Positions 35,937-44,110 of a DNA stretch of 64,000 bases are shown here, piece after piece. Origin of the DNA: Pseudarthrobacter siccitolerans (GTDB taxonomy: Bacteria; Actinomycetota; Actinomycetes; Actinomycetales; Micrococcaceae); NCBI RefSeq assembly GCF_030823375.1, contig NZ_JAUSXB010000001.1, positions 310,001-374,000 on the forward strand, in the 5' to 3' direction. The position numbers and the translations under genes are program-made. The first letter of the stretch is position 1. Each line of letters begins with the position of its first letter. The notes beneath the pieces are model-generated. The model worked only from the letters and a program-made list of their open reading frames with translations. It was not told where the DNA came from and searched no databases.

Positions 35937-36269
35937 ATGACCGAAATCAACGTGTCCCGCACGAGCCTTGAGGACGTCGAAGAGGCCCTGAAGGACGTGA
36001 TCGATCCCGAGCTCGGCGTCAACATTGTGGATCTCGGGCTGCTGTACGGCCTGAAGTACTCCGATGACGACGGCGCGCTGCTGATCGATATGACCCTGAC
36101 CACCGCTGCGTGCCCCCTCACCGATGTCCTCGAGGAGCAGGTGGGCAAGGCCCTGGACGGTGTTGTCGACGACTGGCGCCTGAACTGGGTTTGGATGCCG
36201 CCATGGGGTCCGGAGCGGATCACCGACGACGGCAAGGACCAGATGCGGGCCCTCGGCTTCAACATCTAG
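35937..36269 (+). CDS. sufT: Metal-sulfur cluster assembly factor SufT (MIP18/DUF59)
   Basis: A 110-residue protein of the MIP18/PaaD family. DVIDPELGVNIVDLGLLYGL and the invariant Cys in TTAACPLTDVLEEQV are visible. SufT acts in Fe-S cluster maturation. It ends the suf operon. No sufS (cysteine desulfurase) or sufU lies between sufC and this gene, unlike many actinomycetes, so sulfur supply must be encoded elsewhere. Confidence 0.92.
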   Translation: MTEINVSRTSLEDVEEALKDVIDPELGVNIVDLGLLYGLKYSDDDGALLIDMTLTTAACPLTDVLEEQVGKALDGVVDDWRLNWVWMPPWGPERITDDGKDQMRALGFNI

Positions 36270-36340
36270 GTCCCCACCGCCTCCCTGAGCTCGCTTCGCT
36301 CGGCCAGGGAACCCTCGGCGGCGGAGGCCCCTTTGGGAAT

Positions 36341-36384
36341 ACGACGGCGGGTCACCTTCCACATGGAAGGTGACCCGCCGTCGT
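36341..36384. terminator. strong bidirectional terminator (suf operon / metallopeptidase)
   Basis: A perfect 20-base stem (ACGACGGCGGGTCACCTTCC) with a four-base ACAT loop between two convergent genes. Confidence 0.88.
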
Positions 36385-36394
36385 CGTTCCCGCG

Positions 36395-37276
36395 TCAGAG
36401 GTTGGGCGCTGAGAAGGTGTCGCACTGGTTGATGTCGCCTGTCTGGTAGCCCTGGTAGAACCACCGCTGGCGTTGTTCGCTGGAGCCGTGCGTCCAGCCC
36501 TCGGGGGAGACCCTCCCCGTAGCCGCTTGCTGGATCCGGTCGTCGCCTACTGCTGAGGCGGCCGAGAGGGCGTCGTTGATGTCCTGCTGCGTCAGCTGTT
36601 CCAGGTAGGGCTGCCCGGTCTTCGGGTTGGGGGTGGTGGAAGCGTATTTTGCCCAGAGCCCCGCATAGCAGTCTGCCTGCAACTCGGTGCGGACAGAGCC
36701 GGATTCCGGTCCTTGGGGATCCTGCTGGGCCCGGTCCAGGTTGCCGAGGACGTTTTGGATATGGTGGCCGAATTCGTGGGCCACCACGTACTCCTGCGCC
36801 AGCGGGCCGCCGGAGGAACCGAACCGGTCCACCAATTCCTGGAAGAAACCGGGATCGAAGTACGCGGTGGTATCAGTGGGGCAGTAGAAAGGGCCCACCT
36901 CAGTGGTGGCCGCACCGCAGCCGGTGTTGGTGCCGCCGGCGAAGATCACGGCCTCCGGCCGCGGGTACTGCACGTTGTACTGCTGCAGATATCCGGGCCA
37001 GAAGGCGTTCAGGCTGTTCACGGTTCCGGTGATGCGGCAGTCCGCCCGGGCATCCGCGTCGGCGCCCGTTTCGCAGGCCGGCGCTGTGCCCTGGCTTTGT
37101 GGCGCCTGCCCGGCGCCTGCCAGCCCCTCGAGCAGTTGCGGATTTACGCCCAGGAGCGTGGCGATGAGCAGGATGAGCCCGCCGCCGATGCCGCCACCTA
37201 CCTTCACTCCGCGGCCCATGCCGCGCCGGTCCTGGACCTGTGACGGATCCAGCTGCACATTGTCGTTGAAGCTCAT
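36395..37276 (-). CDS. Neutral zinc metallopeptidase, YpfJ family
   Basis: A 293-residue membrane-anchored protein. A single hydrophobic segment (GIGGGLILLIATLLGVN, residues about 28-47) suggests an N-in signal anchor. The zinc motif is AHEFGHHIQNVLG, and the C-terminal region has SPEGWTHGSSEQRQRWFYQG and ends with CDTFSAPNL. Cysteines in CETGAD, CRITG and GCGA probably form disulfides outside the cell. The substrate is unknown. Confidence 0.9.
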   Translation of the reverse strand: MSFNDNVQLDPSQVQDRRGMGRGVKVGGGIGGGLILLIATLLGVNPQLLEGLAGAGQAPQSQGTAPACETGADADARADCRITGTVNSLNAFWPGYLQQYNVQYPRPEAVIFAGGTNTGCGAATTEVGPFYCPTDTTAYFDPGFFQELVDRFGSSGGPLAQEYVVAHEFGHHIQNVLGNLDRAQQDPQGPESGSVRTELQADCYAGLWAKYASTTPNPKTGQPYLEQLTQQDINDALSAASAVGDDRIQQAATGRVSPEGWTHGSSEQRQRWFYQGYQTGDINQCDTFSAPNL

Positions 37277-37335
37277 GAAGTCACAATACCCGCGGGCTCA
37301 GGCTTCAACCCGTGCCCGCCAGTAAAGTTGATTCG

Positions 37336-38742
37336 ATGCCTTTCCTCAACCAAATCCAGCGCTGGGCCGAAGAACGGCCGCACGACACCGCCGTCGTAGT
37401 CGCCGGTCAACGCCTCTCGTGGGCGGAGCTCCGCGATGCCGCCGCCGGCATGGTCTCCGACACGAAGGCTGTCACGTCCCTGTGCGAAGCCAACTCGGTG
37501 GACTTCGCCGTGAAGTTCGCCGCCGCGGTTGCCGGCGGGCGCCAGTGCGCCGTCCTTGATCCGGCCTGGCCTCAGCCTCTGCAACAGGACATTGTCCGCC
37601 GGGTCGAGTCGTCCGCCCAGCCCGCGGCTGTGTCCCCGGACGATGAGCTGGCCGACGGCGGGCCGGAGGCCACCTTCCTGATTGGCCTCACATCAGGCAC
37701 CACCTCTGTCCCGAAGGCCTTCACGAGGTCGCGGCAGTCCTGGCAGGAGTCGTTCAAGGCTTCGATTGATTTTTTCGGGCTGGGCGCGGACGATGTGACG
37801 CTGGCGCCGGGCCCGCTGGCGGCGAGCCTGAACCTGTACGCCCTGTCGGAGTGCCTCTATGCGGGTTCGGAATTCCAGACCCTCGAATCGTTCGACGTCG
37901 GTGACGTCCACGCGGCCATCACGCACGACCGGGTCACCCGGCTGGTACTGGTGCCCACCATGCTCAGGATGCTCAGTGAACGTGGAATGACAGGATGCGT
38001 GGATGCATCCGGTGTCCGCACCATCATCTGTGCGGGGTCCAAGCTGGACGCGAGGACCCTGGAAGCTGCCCGCCGCTGGGCGCCCAATGCCACGATTTTT
38101 GAATACTACGGTGCATCCGAGCTCAGCTTCGTGTCCGGTGCAGGCCTTCCCGCCGGCGAGGCTGCGGAGCTGGGCGGGACCGGCATCGGCTGGCCTTTCC
38201 CCGGGGTGGACGTCAGGATCCTCGACGACTCCGGCGAACCCCTTCCGGACGGGGGTGCCGGCAACATCTGCGTGCGCAGCGGGATGGTCAGCAACGGCTA
38301 CCTCTGGGGAGACGACGGCCAGGCCCTGAGGTCCTTCGACGGCTGGTTCACTGTGGGGGACCAGGGCTACCTGGAAGCCGGGGAGCTGCATATCCTGGGC
38401 CGCCGCGCGGACATGATCCTTACCGCCGGCAAGAACGTCTACCCGCATGAGGTGGAGCTGGCACTGGCCGCCGTGCCCGGGGTGGCCGCCGCGATCGCCG
38501 CCGGGATGCCGGACGACCTGCGCGGCCAGCGCGTGGTGGCGGGCATTGTTCCGTCCGCCGGTGCTGTCACTGCCACCCAGCTGAAGGCGGGGCTGGAGAG
38601 CATCCTGGCCCGCGACAAGTGGCCGCTTCAGTATTATGCGGTCACAGAGCTGCCCACCACGGACCGGGGCAAGGTCAGCCGGAACCTCTTGCTGGACTGG
38701 ATCAGCGCGGGAGATTCCAGGATCCGCAGCCTTGGCACCTGA
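37336..38742 (+). CDS. AMP-dependent acyl-CoA synthetase
   Basis: A 468-residue adenylate-forming enzyme, expected to activate a carboxylic acid with ATP and CoA. P-loop GLTSGTTSVPKAFTRS, adenine loop YYGASELSF, and hinge GDQGYLEAGELHILGRRADM followed by TAGKNVYPHEVE and the catalytic Lys in DRGKVSR. It is shorter than classical ligases at the N-terminus. ATG at 37336 is chosen over an upstream GTG. It overlaps or abuts the thiolase-like gene, so both may act on the same substrate. Confidence 0.88.
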   Translation: MPFLNQIQRWAEERPHDTAVVVAGQRLSWAELRDAAAGMVSDTKAVTSLCEANSVDFAVKFAAAVAGGRQCAVLDPAWPQPLQQDIVRRVESSAQPAAVSPDDELADGGPEATFLIGLTSGTTSVPKAFTRSRQSWQESFKASIDFFGLGADDVTLAPGPLAASLNLYALSECLYAGSEFQTLESFDVGDVHAAITHDRVTRLVLVPTMLRMLSERGMTGCVDASGVRTIICAGSKLDARTLEAARRWAPNATIFEYYGASELSFVSGAGLPAGEAAELGGTGIGWPFPGVDVRILDDSGEPLPDGGAGNICVRSGMVSNGYLWGDDGQALRSFDGWFTVGDQGYLEAGELHILGRRADMILTAGKNVYPHEVELALAAVPGVAAAIAAGMPDDLRGQRVVAGIVPSAGAVTATQLKAGLESILARDKWPLQYYAVTELPTTDRGKVSRNLLLDWISAGDSRIRSLGT

Positions 38743-39910
38743 ACTCCTTCCGCCGGACCGCCAGCCCGTGATCATCGCAGCCCGGCGCACTCCCGTCTGC
38801 CGGACCAATGGGGCGTTGCGGAAACTCCGCGCCCATGAGCTTCTGGCCCCCGTCCTGCGGGAACTCGTGGCGGATCCCGGGATGGAGCCGGCTGCCGTCA
38901 CCGACGTGATCATCGGCAACGCCGTGGGCGGCGGTGGAAACGTGGCACGGCTCGCATTGCTGGAAGCCGGCCTGCCGGTCAGCGTGCCCGGCCTCACGGT
39001 GGACCGCCAGTGCGGTTCGGGACTGGACGCCATAGTCCTCGCGTCGGGCCTGGTGGCCGCGGGCGGCAACCCGCTGTTCCTGGCCGGGGGAGTGGAGAGC
39101 ACCAGCACCGCACCCTTGCGGGCGCACCGGAACGACGACGGCGTGCCGGAGTTTTACCGGCGGGCCCAGTTTGTGCCGGCGGGCTTCGGCGACCCGGACA
39201 TGGGTGTGGCCGCAGAAACGGTGGCGCAGAAGTTCGGCGTCGGCAGGGACCGGCAGGACGCGTTTGCCCTGTGCAGCCACGAGCGGGCAATTGCCGCAGC
39301 CGAGGCAGGACATTTCGACGACGAAGTGGTTCCCCTCGCAGTCAACAACGGCACTGTTGCCGCCGACGACGGCCCGCGCCGCGGGCTGACCGCTGCCGTG
39401 ATGGCGCGGTTCCCGGCCGCCTTCGTGGACGGGGGAACTGTCACCGCCGGCAACTCCTGCTTCGACGCGGACGCTGCCTCCGCCGTCGTGATCACTTCGC
39501 TGAAACGCGCCCGGGAACTGGGTGCGCCGGACGGATTGCTGGTGCTGGGCACCGGTACCGCCGGGGTGGAGCCCGAGGTCCTCGGCATCGGTGCGGCCAC
39601 CGCCGCACGGAACGTACTGGCCGCTTCCGGCGTGACTGCGGATGACCTTGACCTGGTGGAATTCAATGAGGCGTTCGCGTCGCAGACGCTGGCCTGCCTT
39701 GATGAGCTGGGCATTGATCCCGGGCGGGTAAACCTCGACGGCGGCGCGCTGGCTCTGGGCCACGCGTATGGTGCGTCGGGGGCTGTCCTCGTGACCCGGC
39801 TGCTCGCCCAGGCCCGCAGGAAGGGAATCCCCGGAGGCCTGGCGTTGGCCATGATCAGCATCGCCGGCGGCATGGGAACCGCCGCGCTGCTGCAGTACGA
39901 ACGCTTTTAG
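38732..39910 (+). CDS. Thiolase-family acetyl-CoA acyltransferase-like protein
   Basis: About 392 residues. The nucleophile Cys94 lies in VDRQCGSGLDAI, NEAFASQ and GGALALGHAYGASGA are present, but the C-terminal CxGGG motif reads SIAGGMG, so the second catalytic Cys is replaced by Ser376. Cleavage or condensation activity may be altered. TTG at 38732 overlaps the ligase stop; GTG at 38768 is an alternative start. The pair with an acyl-CoA ligase suggests fatty or aromatic acid metabolism. Confidence 0.82.
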   Translation: MAPELLPPDRQPVIIAARRTPVCRTNGALRKLRAHELLAPVLRELVADPGMEPAAVTDVIIGNAVGGGGNVARLALLEAGLPVSVPGLTVDRQCGSGLDAIVLASGLVAAGGNPLFLAGGVESTSTAPLRAHRNDDGVPEFYRRAQFVPAGFGDPDMGVAAETVAQKFGVGRDRQDAFALCSHERAIAAAEAGHFDDEVVPLAVNNGTVAADDGPRRGLTAAVMARFPAAFVDGGTVTAGNSCFDADAASAVVITSLKRARELGAPDGLLVLGTGTAGVEPEVLGIGAATAARNVLAASGVTADDLDLVEFNEAFASQTLACLDELGIDPGRVNLDGGALALGHAYGASGAVLVTRLLAQARRKGIPGGLALAMISIAGGMGTAALLQYERF

Positions 39911-39926
39911 CCGCTTCTCGCCGGCT

Positions 39927-40550
39927 TCAGTCTTCCGCCTCGCCCAGGCCGCGGGCAGCGAGCGCCTCGCCGGTCTGCCGGGCGAAGGCCACGGAGGTGA
40001 TGAACACGGGCAGGATCAGGGCCCGCGGATTGCGCTCCAGTCCCCGTGCCCGCGCGGAATCGCGGACGTCCGCGAAGGTGCCGGCAATATAGGGGATGCT
40101 ACGCAGCATAATGCCAATGGTCAGGGCGAACCGCTCGGGATCGGCCCCCAATCTCTTGAAGGGCGCGGCCGCCTTGACCACGCCGTCCAGGAGCTGTTGA
40201 ACCCGGGTGGTCGCGGTGAGCAGCGATGCCGCCACCACACAGACGAGGATGTTCAGAACGATCCTTGCCGCTGTTGGTGCGCCGAGCTGCCACCACTGGA
40301 AAAGTCCGATCACCAGCAGGACGGCGGCAAGTGGCCGGATGGCGCCCCACAACCGTTTAGGACCGGCGCCGGTGAGCAGGAAAAGGCAGCAAAGCCCTGC
40401 GAGTACCGCGCCGGAGATGAGCCAGTCCTGGATGATGAACGAGGCCAGGCCGCAGCCGAAGACCAGCAGGAACTTCAGGGCCAGCGGTGAGCGGTGGACC
40501 AGGGAGTTTCCCGGCACGTAGTTGGCCAGGAGGAAACCGTGGCCCCTCAT
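39927..40550 (-). CDS. ECF transporter T component (BioN-like)
   Basis: A 207-residue transmembrane coupling protein with four to five hydrophobic helices. The C-terminal half holds an Ala-Arg-Gly motif (DSARARGLERNPRAL), which couples T components to their ATPases. It starts with ATG overlapping the ATPase stop. With the A subunit and BioY it would form a biotin uptake system. Confidence 0.88.
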   Translation of the reverse strand: MRGHGFLLANYVPGNSLVHRSPLALKFLLVFGCGLASFIIQDWLISGAVLAGLCCLFLLTGAGPKRLWGAIRPLAAVLLVIGLFQWWQLGAPTAARIVLNILVCVVAASLLTATTRVQQLLDGVVKAAAPFKRLGADPERFALTIGIMLRSIPYIAGTFADVRDSARARGLERNPRALILPVFITSVAFARQTGEALAARGLGEAED

Positions 40551-41278
40551 CGTGTGCCCGGTTCCGTGGGGTGAAGGCCGTCCATGCAGAGGGTGCGGTA
40601 GGCCGCCACAGCCTCGGCCGGGGTGCCGTCGAACACCACCCTGGCGTTCTCGATGACCAGCACGCGGTCCATTTCCAGGGCGAGGTCAAGGTCGTGGGTG
40701 GACATAATGATCTGCTGGTCCAGCCCGGCCAGGGTCCTGCGGAGGAGCTCGCGGTTGCGGAGGTCCAGGAGGGTGGAGGGCTCATCCAGCACCAGGACTT
40801 TGGGGTTCACTGCGAGCACGGCGGCGAGGGCCATCAGCTGCCGTTCGCCGCCGGAGAGCTCATAGATGCTTTGGTCCGCCAGGTGCAGGAGCCCCAGGCG
40901 CTGCAGCGCTGCCTCGGCCTGGCTCCGCCGCTCGGTGCCGCTCTTCACCGAGCGGCGGAGGGAGAGTTCCACATCCTCCCTGCCGGTAGGCATCACCAGC
41001 TGGGACAAGGGATCGGTGAAGACGAAGCCCACGTTCCGGCGTACCCTGCGCACGGCATTGACTGTATCGTCGCCGTCGACCGTTACCCTGCCCATGGTGG
41101 GCTGGATGAGGCCGTTGACCAGGCGCAGCAGTGTGGACTTCCCGGAGCCGTTGGCGCCGATAACACCGACGCGCCTTTCCGTGAGTTGCACGTTGACGGC
41201 GTCAAGGAGGACTTTGGGCTCCGGCGCGTTATCGGTTTCGACGGCGACTGTTACCTGGTCAAAGGTCACTGCGGGCAT
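40547..41278 (-). CDS. ECF transporter ATPase (BioM-like)
   Basis: A 243-residue ABC ATPase with Walker A GANGSGKSTL, Q-loop FTDPLSQLVMPT, signature YELSGGERQLMALAAVLA and Walker B VLVLDEPSTLLDLRN. FTDPLSQLVMPTGREDVE is the ECF-type segment after the Q-loop. It lies between bioY and the T component, with overlap to the latter. Confidence 0.92.
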   Translation of the reverse strand: MPAVTFDQVTVAVETDNAPEPKVLLDAVNVQLTERRVGVIGANGSGKSTLLRLVNGLIQPTMGRVTVDGDDTVNAVRRVRRNVGFVFTDPLSQLVMPTGREDVELSLRRSVKSGTERRSQAEAALQRLGLLHLADQSIYELSGGERQLMALAAVLAVNPKVLVLDEPSTLLDLRNRELLRRTLAGLDQQIIMSTHDLDLALEMDRVLVIENARVVFDGTPAEAVAAYRTLCMDGLHPTEPGTR

Positions 41279-41289
41279 AGCGGGCGGTC

Positions 41290-41949
41290 CTAGGCCTTGA
41301 TGGTCTTGGCGGCGGCGGTTTTGGCGGCGGTGCGCCGGACGCGGCGAACCAGGATGTCCGGGAAGGCGCGGTGGAGGGCGACGGCGATGACCGCGGCGAG
41401 AATGTTCTTGACGATGTCGCCGGGGTAGAAGACGAGGTCGCTCAGGAAGGCCTGCTCAAGGGTAGCCTTGGTGTTCAGCGCGATGCCGGCGACGCCCAGC
41501 GAGTGGACCACCATCACGCTGGTGACCGTGGCGGACAGGAACAGCCACAGGGCGCGGGCCCTGGTGGTCCGGCGGATCACCACGATGGCGAGCCAGCCGA
41601 CGAGGCCGGCGGCGATGGGGAAGGCGATGATGTAACCGGCTGAAGGGCCTGCGAGGATGCCCAGCCCGCTGCGGCCCTGGCTGAAGATGGGTAGGCCCGC
41701 GAGGCCCAGCAGGGTGTACAGGCCGACGGCGGCGAAGCCCCTTCCGGGGCCAAGGACCAGGCCGGTGAGCATCACCGCGAGGGTCTGGAAGGTGATGGGG
41801 ACGCCGAAGCCGTTGACCGCGAGCCCGGGCACGAGGGCTGCGCCGGCAACGAGGGCGGCGAAGACGGCGATCAGTCCGAGGTCCGTGGCGTTCCAGCGGC
41901 GGCGCCCGCTGTTCAGGGTGTTGGTGACGGCGGTGTCGGTGTTGCTCAT
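41290..41949 (-). CDS. bioY: Biotin transporter substrate-binding subunit BioY
   Basis: A 219-residue, six-helix S component of a biotin ECF transporter. Typical blocks are NGFGVPITFQTLAVMLTG, GLPIFSQGRSGLGILAGPSAGY (cut to fit; the GP-SAGY motif is the key) and FYPGDIVKNILAA. ATG at 41949 is chosen over a GTG or ATG eight codons earlier because that extension is not family-like. No biotin synthesis gene is nearby, so the operon is for uptake. Confidence 0.93.
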   Translation of the reverse strand: MSNTDTAVTNTLNSGRRRWNATDLGLIAVFAALVAGAALVPGLAVNGFGVPITFQTLAVMLTGLVLGPGRGFAAVGLYTLLGLAGLPIFSQGRSGLGILAGPSAGYIIAFPIAAGLVGWLAIVVIRRTTRARALWLFLSATVTSVMVVHSLGVAGIALNTKATLEQAFLSDLVFYPGDIVKNILAAVIAVALHRAFPDILVRRVRRTAAKTAAAKTIKA

Positions 41950-42144
41950 GGTGGTCCTGTCGGGGTTGTACAAGCGGAATCTAATGTACTGCCGACGTTA
42001 CCGGCGTGCGACGGCCCCTATTTTGTAGGGGGCCTACTAAAGCCCGGAGCTGGGGCTGACGGCTGGGCACAACTCCGTCGCTTCTCCTCCCGCCATTGGT
42101 TCCAACCGTTGCTGGCGGGCCTGCCGGCGTGGCACGATCCAGCT

Positions 42145-42483
42145 ATGACCAAATACCTGATCTCCTTCCCGAGTGAGGCCTTGGTGCTCACCGACGAGGA
42201 GTTCCCCATCGTCTCCGCCGATGCCGCCGCTGTGATCAAGGAGGCGAAGGCTGCCGGCGTCCACGTATTCGCCGGCGGGATCAACGAGGACGCCGATCCC
42301 GTTCTGGTCTCGGCCGACGGGTCGGTGAGCACCGGGACCTATCCGGGCTCCAGGCTCAAGGGCGGGTTCACGGTGCTGGAGCTGCCGACGCGCGAGGATG
42401 CGGTCGAGTGGGCGAGAAAGATTGCGGTGGCCTGCCGTTGCCCGCAGGAGCTCCGCGAGTTCGCGTACGACCCGGAGAGCTAG
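42145..42483 (+). CDS. YCII-related domain protein
   Basis: A 112-residue protein beginning MTKYLISFPSEA. The GSRLKGGFTVLELPTREDAV and EWARKIAVACRCPQELREF blocks are typical of the YCII/DGPF family, with a ferredoxin-like fold. Members include sigma-factor accessory and chlorohydrolase-like proteins; no function can be assigned. It is the last gene before the repeat-rich accessory region. Confidence 0.8.
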   Translation: MTKYLISFPSEALVLTDEEFPIVSADAAAVIKEAKAAGVHVFAGGINEDADPVLVSADGSVSTGTYPGSRLKGGFTVLELPTREDAVEWARKIAVACRCPQELREFAYDPES

Positions 42484-42574
42484 CTGGAAGGTCAGCGAGT
42501 TGGTCGATTTCGCGTCAATGGCCATGACGTTTTGGAACGCCGTGGTGACTCACTCTCATGAGGCCTCCCCATGT

Positions 42575-42590
42575 GTCTCGTAACTAACGT
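42575..42590 (+). repeat. left part of a 42-base repeat, next to an IS
   Basis: GTCTCGTAACTAACGT matches the left arm of the accessory-region repeat (GTCTCRTAACC) and is cut off exactly where the IS3 inverted repeat begins. Confidence 0.55.
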
Positions 42591-42619
42591 GGGGTTACCC
42601 GCAAATCGTGGACAGTGGA

Positions 42620-43504
42620 TCAGGCGGCTTGTGCCGGCTGAAGTTTATTGCTGGTGAGGAACTGTTCGTGTTCCACCGGCGTGGTGTAGCCCAGGGCTGA
42701 GTGGAGTCGAGAGCGGTTGTAGAACTCCTCGATCCAGCGTCCGGTTTCCCGGATCGCGTCCTGCCTTGTTGTCCACCGGCGCCGGTCGTAGAACTCGGTT
42801 TTCAGGGTCGACCAGAAGGACTCCTGCATCGCGTTGTCCCAGCACACGCCTGTCCGCCCGACCGACTGCCTAATACCCAACCCGGAGCAGACGTCGTTGA
42901 GCTGGGCGGAGGTGTACTGGGTGCCGCGGTCTGCATGGAACACCACCCCGGCCGGGCCGCCGCCGCGCAGGACGTAGGCCATGCGCAGCGCCCGCTCCAC
43001 CAGGCTGGTGATTTGGGTGGAGTCCATCGCCCACCCAATCACACGCCGGGAGCAGGCATCCCTGACAGCACACAAATACACCCACCCTTCACCGGTGCGC
43101 AGGTACGTGATGTCCGAGATCCAGACCGCATCCAGCTCGCCAGTGTCCCACTTTCTGGCCACCAGATCAGGGATCGAATGCACCCGCGCCTCACCGATCG
43201 GCGCTACCGGGCGGAACCGCCGTGGCGAGATTCCTTCCAGGCCTTGCCGACGCATCGACGCGGCCACAGTCTTCCGGTCAACACCGGTCCCGTTCCTGGC
43301 CAACGCGGCCTGCACCCTGGGCGCCCCGTAGATCCCGGTCGAATCCCGGTGCACCCGCCGGACCTTCGCATCAAGTTCCGCCCGCAGCACGGCCCGCTCC
43401 GACTCCTCGGAGCTTCGTCGGCGCCAGGCGTAGAACCCGGACCGGGACACTCGCAAAAGCCGGGCCATCCGCTGGACCGGGTAGTTAGCCTTCTCGGCCT
43501 CCAT
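42620..43504 (-). CDS. IS3-family transposase OrfB (catalytic)
   Basis: A 294-residue DDE integrase. HTH_21-type region RLLRVSRSGFYAWRRRSS, then the core with Asp in AVWISDITYLRTG, Asp in VVFHADRGTQYTSAQ and Glu in WDNAMQESFWSTLK. All three catalytic residues are intact and no stop interrupts the frame, so the element may be active. ATG overlaps the OrfA stop (ATGA); IS3 elements usually make an OrfAB fusion by minus-one frameshifting. Confidence 0.93.
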   Translation of the reverse strand: MEAEKANYPVQRMARLLRVSRSGFYAWRRRSSEESERAVLRAELDAKVRRVHRDSTGIYGAPRVQAALARNGTGVDRKTVAASMRRQGLEGISPRRFRPVAPIGEARVHSIPDLVARKWDTGELDAVWISDITYLRTGEGWVYLCAVRDACSRRVIGWAMDSTQITSLVERALRMAYVLRGGGPAGVVFHADRGTQYTSAQLNDVCSGLGIRQSVGRTGVCWDNAMQESFWSTLKTEFYDRRRWTTRQDAIRETGRWIEEFYNRSRLHSALGYTTPVEHEQFLTSNKLQPAQAA

Positions 43505-43815
43505 CAGCTCGAAGCATTCCGATTCTGCTGCTTGGAAGCGAAGAAGGCTGCGGCTTTTCCCAGGAACTCGTTATCCATCCGCAACTGCGCGTTCTCCCTG
43601 CGCAAACGCTCCAGCTCAGACTTCTCCGTCTCAGCCGCAGCGAACTCCTCGGGAGCCTCCAGCCGGGCCCGTTCCTGAGCCACCCACCGGCCAAGCAACT
43701 GCTCACCCAGACCCAGCTCCCGGGCCACCGGCGCGACCGGCCGGCCCGTATCGATGACAAGGCGCGCAGCCTCCCGCCGATACTCCGGAGTGAATTTACG
43801 TCGTGTCGTGCTCAC
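43504..43815 (-). CDS. IS3-family transposase OrfA
   Basis: A 103-residue helix-turn-helix protein (RRKFTPEYRREAARLVIDTG, then VARELGLGEQLLGRWV) with a leucine-rich coiled segment (ELERLRRENAQLRMDNEFLG) used for dimerisation. GTG start. It binds the IS ends and is fused to OrfB by frameshifting in this family. Confidence 0.92.
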   Translation of the reverse strand: MSTTRRKFTPEYRREAARLVIDTGRPVAPVARELGLGEQLLGRWVAQERARLEAPEEFAAAETEKSELERLRRENAQLRMDNEFLGKAAAFFASKQQNRNASS

Positions 43816-43905
43816 AAGAACACCTTCCCGCAGAATCCCAGGATCCCGCTACTTCAGGTGTCCACCAACAGAGGTTAACCCCAAACGGTGCAGACAGAGA
43901 TTCAG

Positions 43906-43922
43906 CTAGAGGGTTGCGAGAC
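43906..43922 (+). repeat. right part of a 42-base repeat, next to the IS
   Basis: CTAGAGGGTTGCGAGAC corresponds to the right arm of the repeat (CTAG, then NGTTTCGAGAC) with two extra bases. Together with 42575-42590 it may be one repeat split by the IS, though about 24 unexplained bases lie between it and the IS end. Confidence 0.5.
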
Positions 43923-44002
43923 ATAGTTACGAGAATGGGCCGGTCGCGGACGAACTCTACGTATTCCACGAAATTTCGGCACGGCCGCGACGGCTGTCGG
44001 CG

Positions 44003-44041
44003 GGTCCGGTGGGACGCCTCGTATGCCAAGGGTTTCGAGAC
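44003..44041 (+). repeat. accessory repeat, left-hand variant (copy B)
   Basis: GGTCCGGTGGGACGCCTC then GTATGCCAAG then GGTTTCGAGAC. The right arm matches the 42-base repeat, but the left arm GTCTCATAACC is replaced by a GGTC-G-TG-GAC sequence shared only with the copy at 49285. It lies 70 bases before a gene start. Confidence 0.7.
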
Positions 44042-44110
44042 GAAACTCTTGGGAACCAACAGCTCCTCCATTACTTGACGCGTCTGGGAGTGGCCCATCC
44101 GTGATTGCGT

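Larger units (their letters stand above)
42591..43882 (-). mobile_element. IS3-family insertion sequence
   Basis: About 1.29 kb with two overlapping transposase frames. The ends match imperfectly as inverted repeats: GGGGTTACCC to TGGACA on the left, and the complement of TGTCCACC to TTAACCCC on the right, 18 of 24 positions. The inner TGGACA pair (42609 and 43864) is an alternative end. No clear target duplication is seen. The element sits between two fragments of the accessory repeat. Confidence 0.82.
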
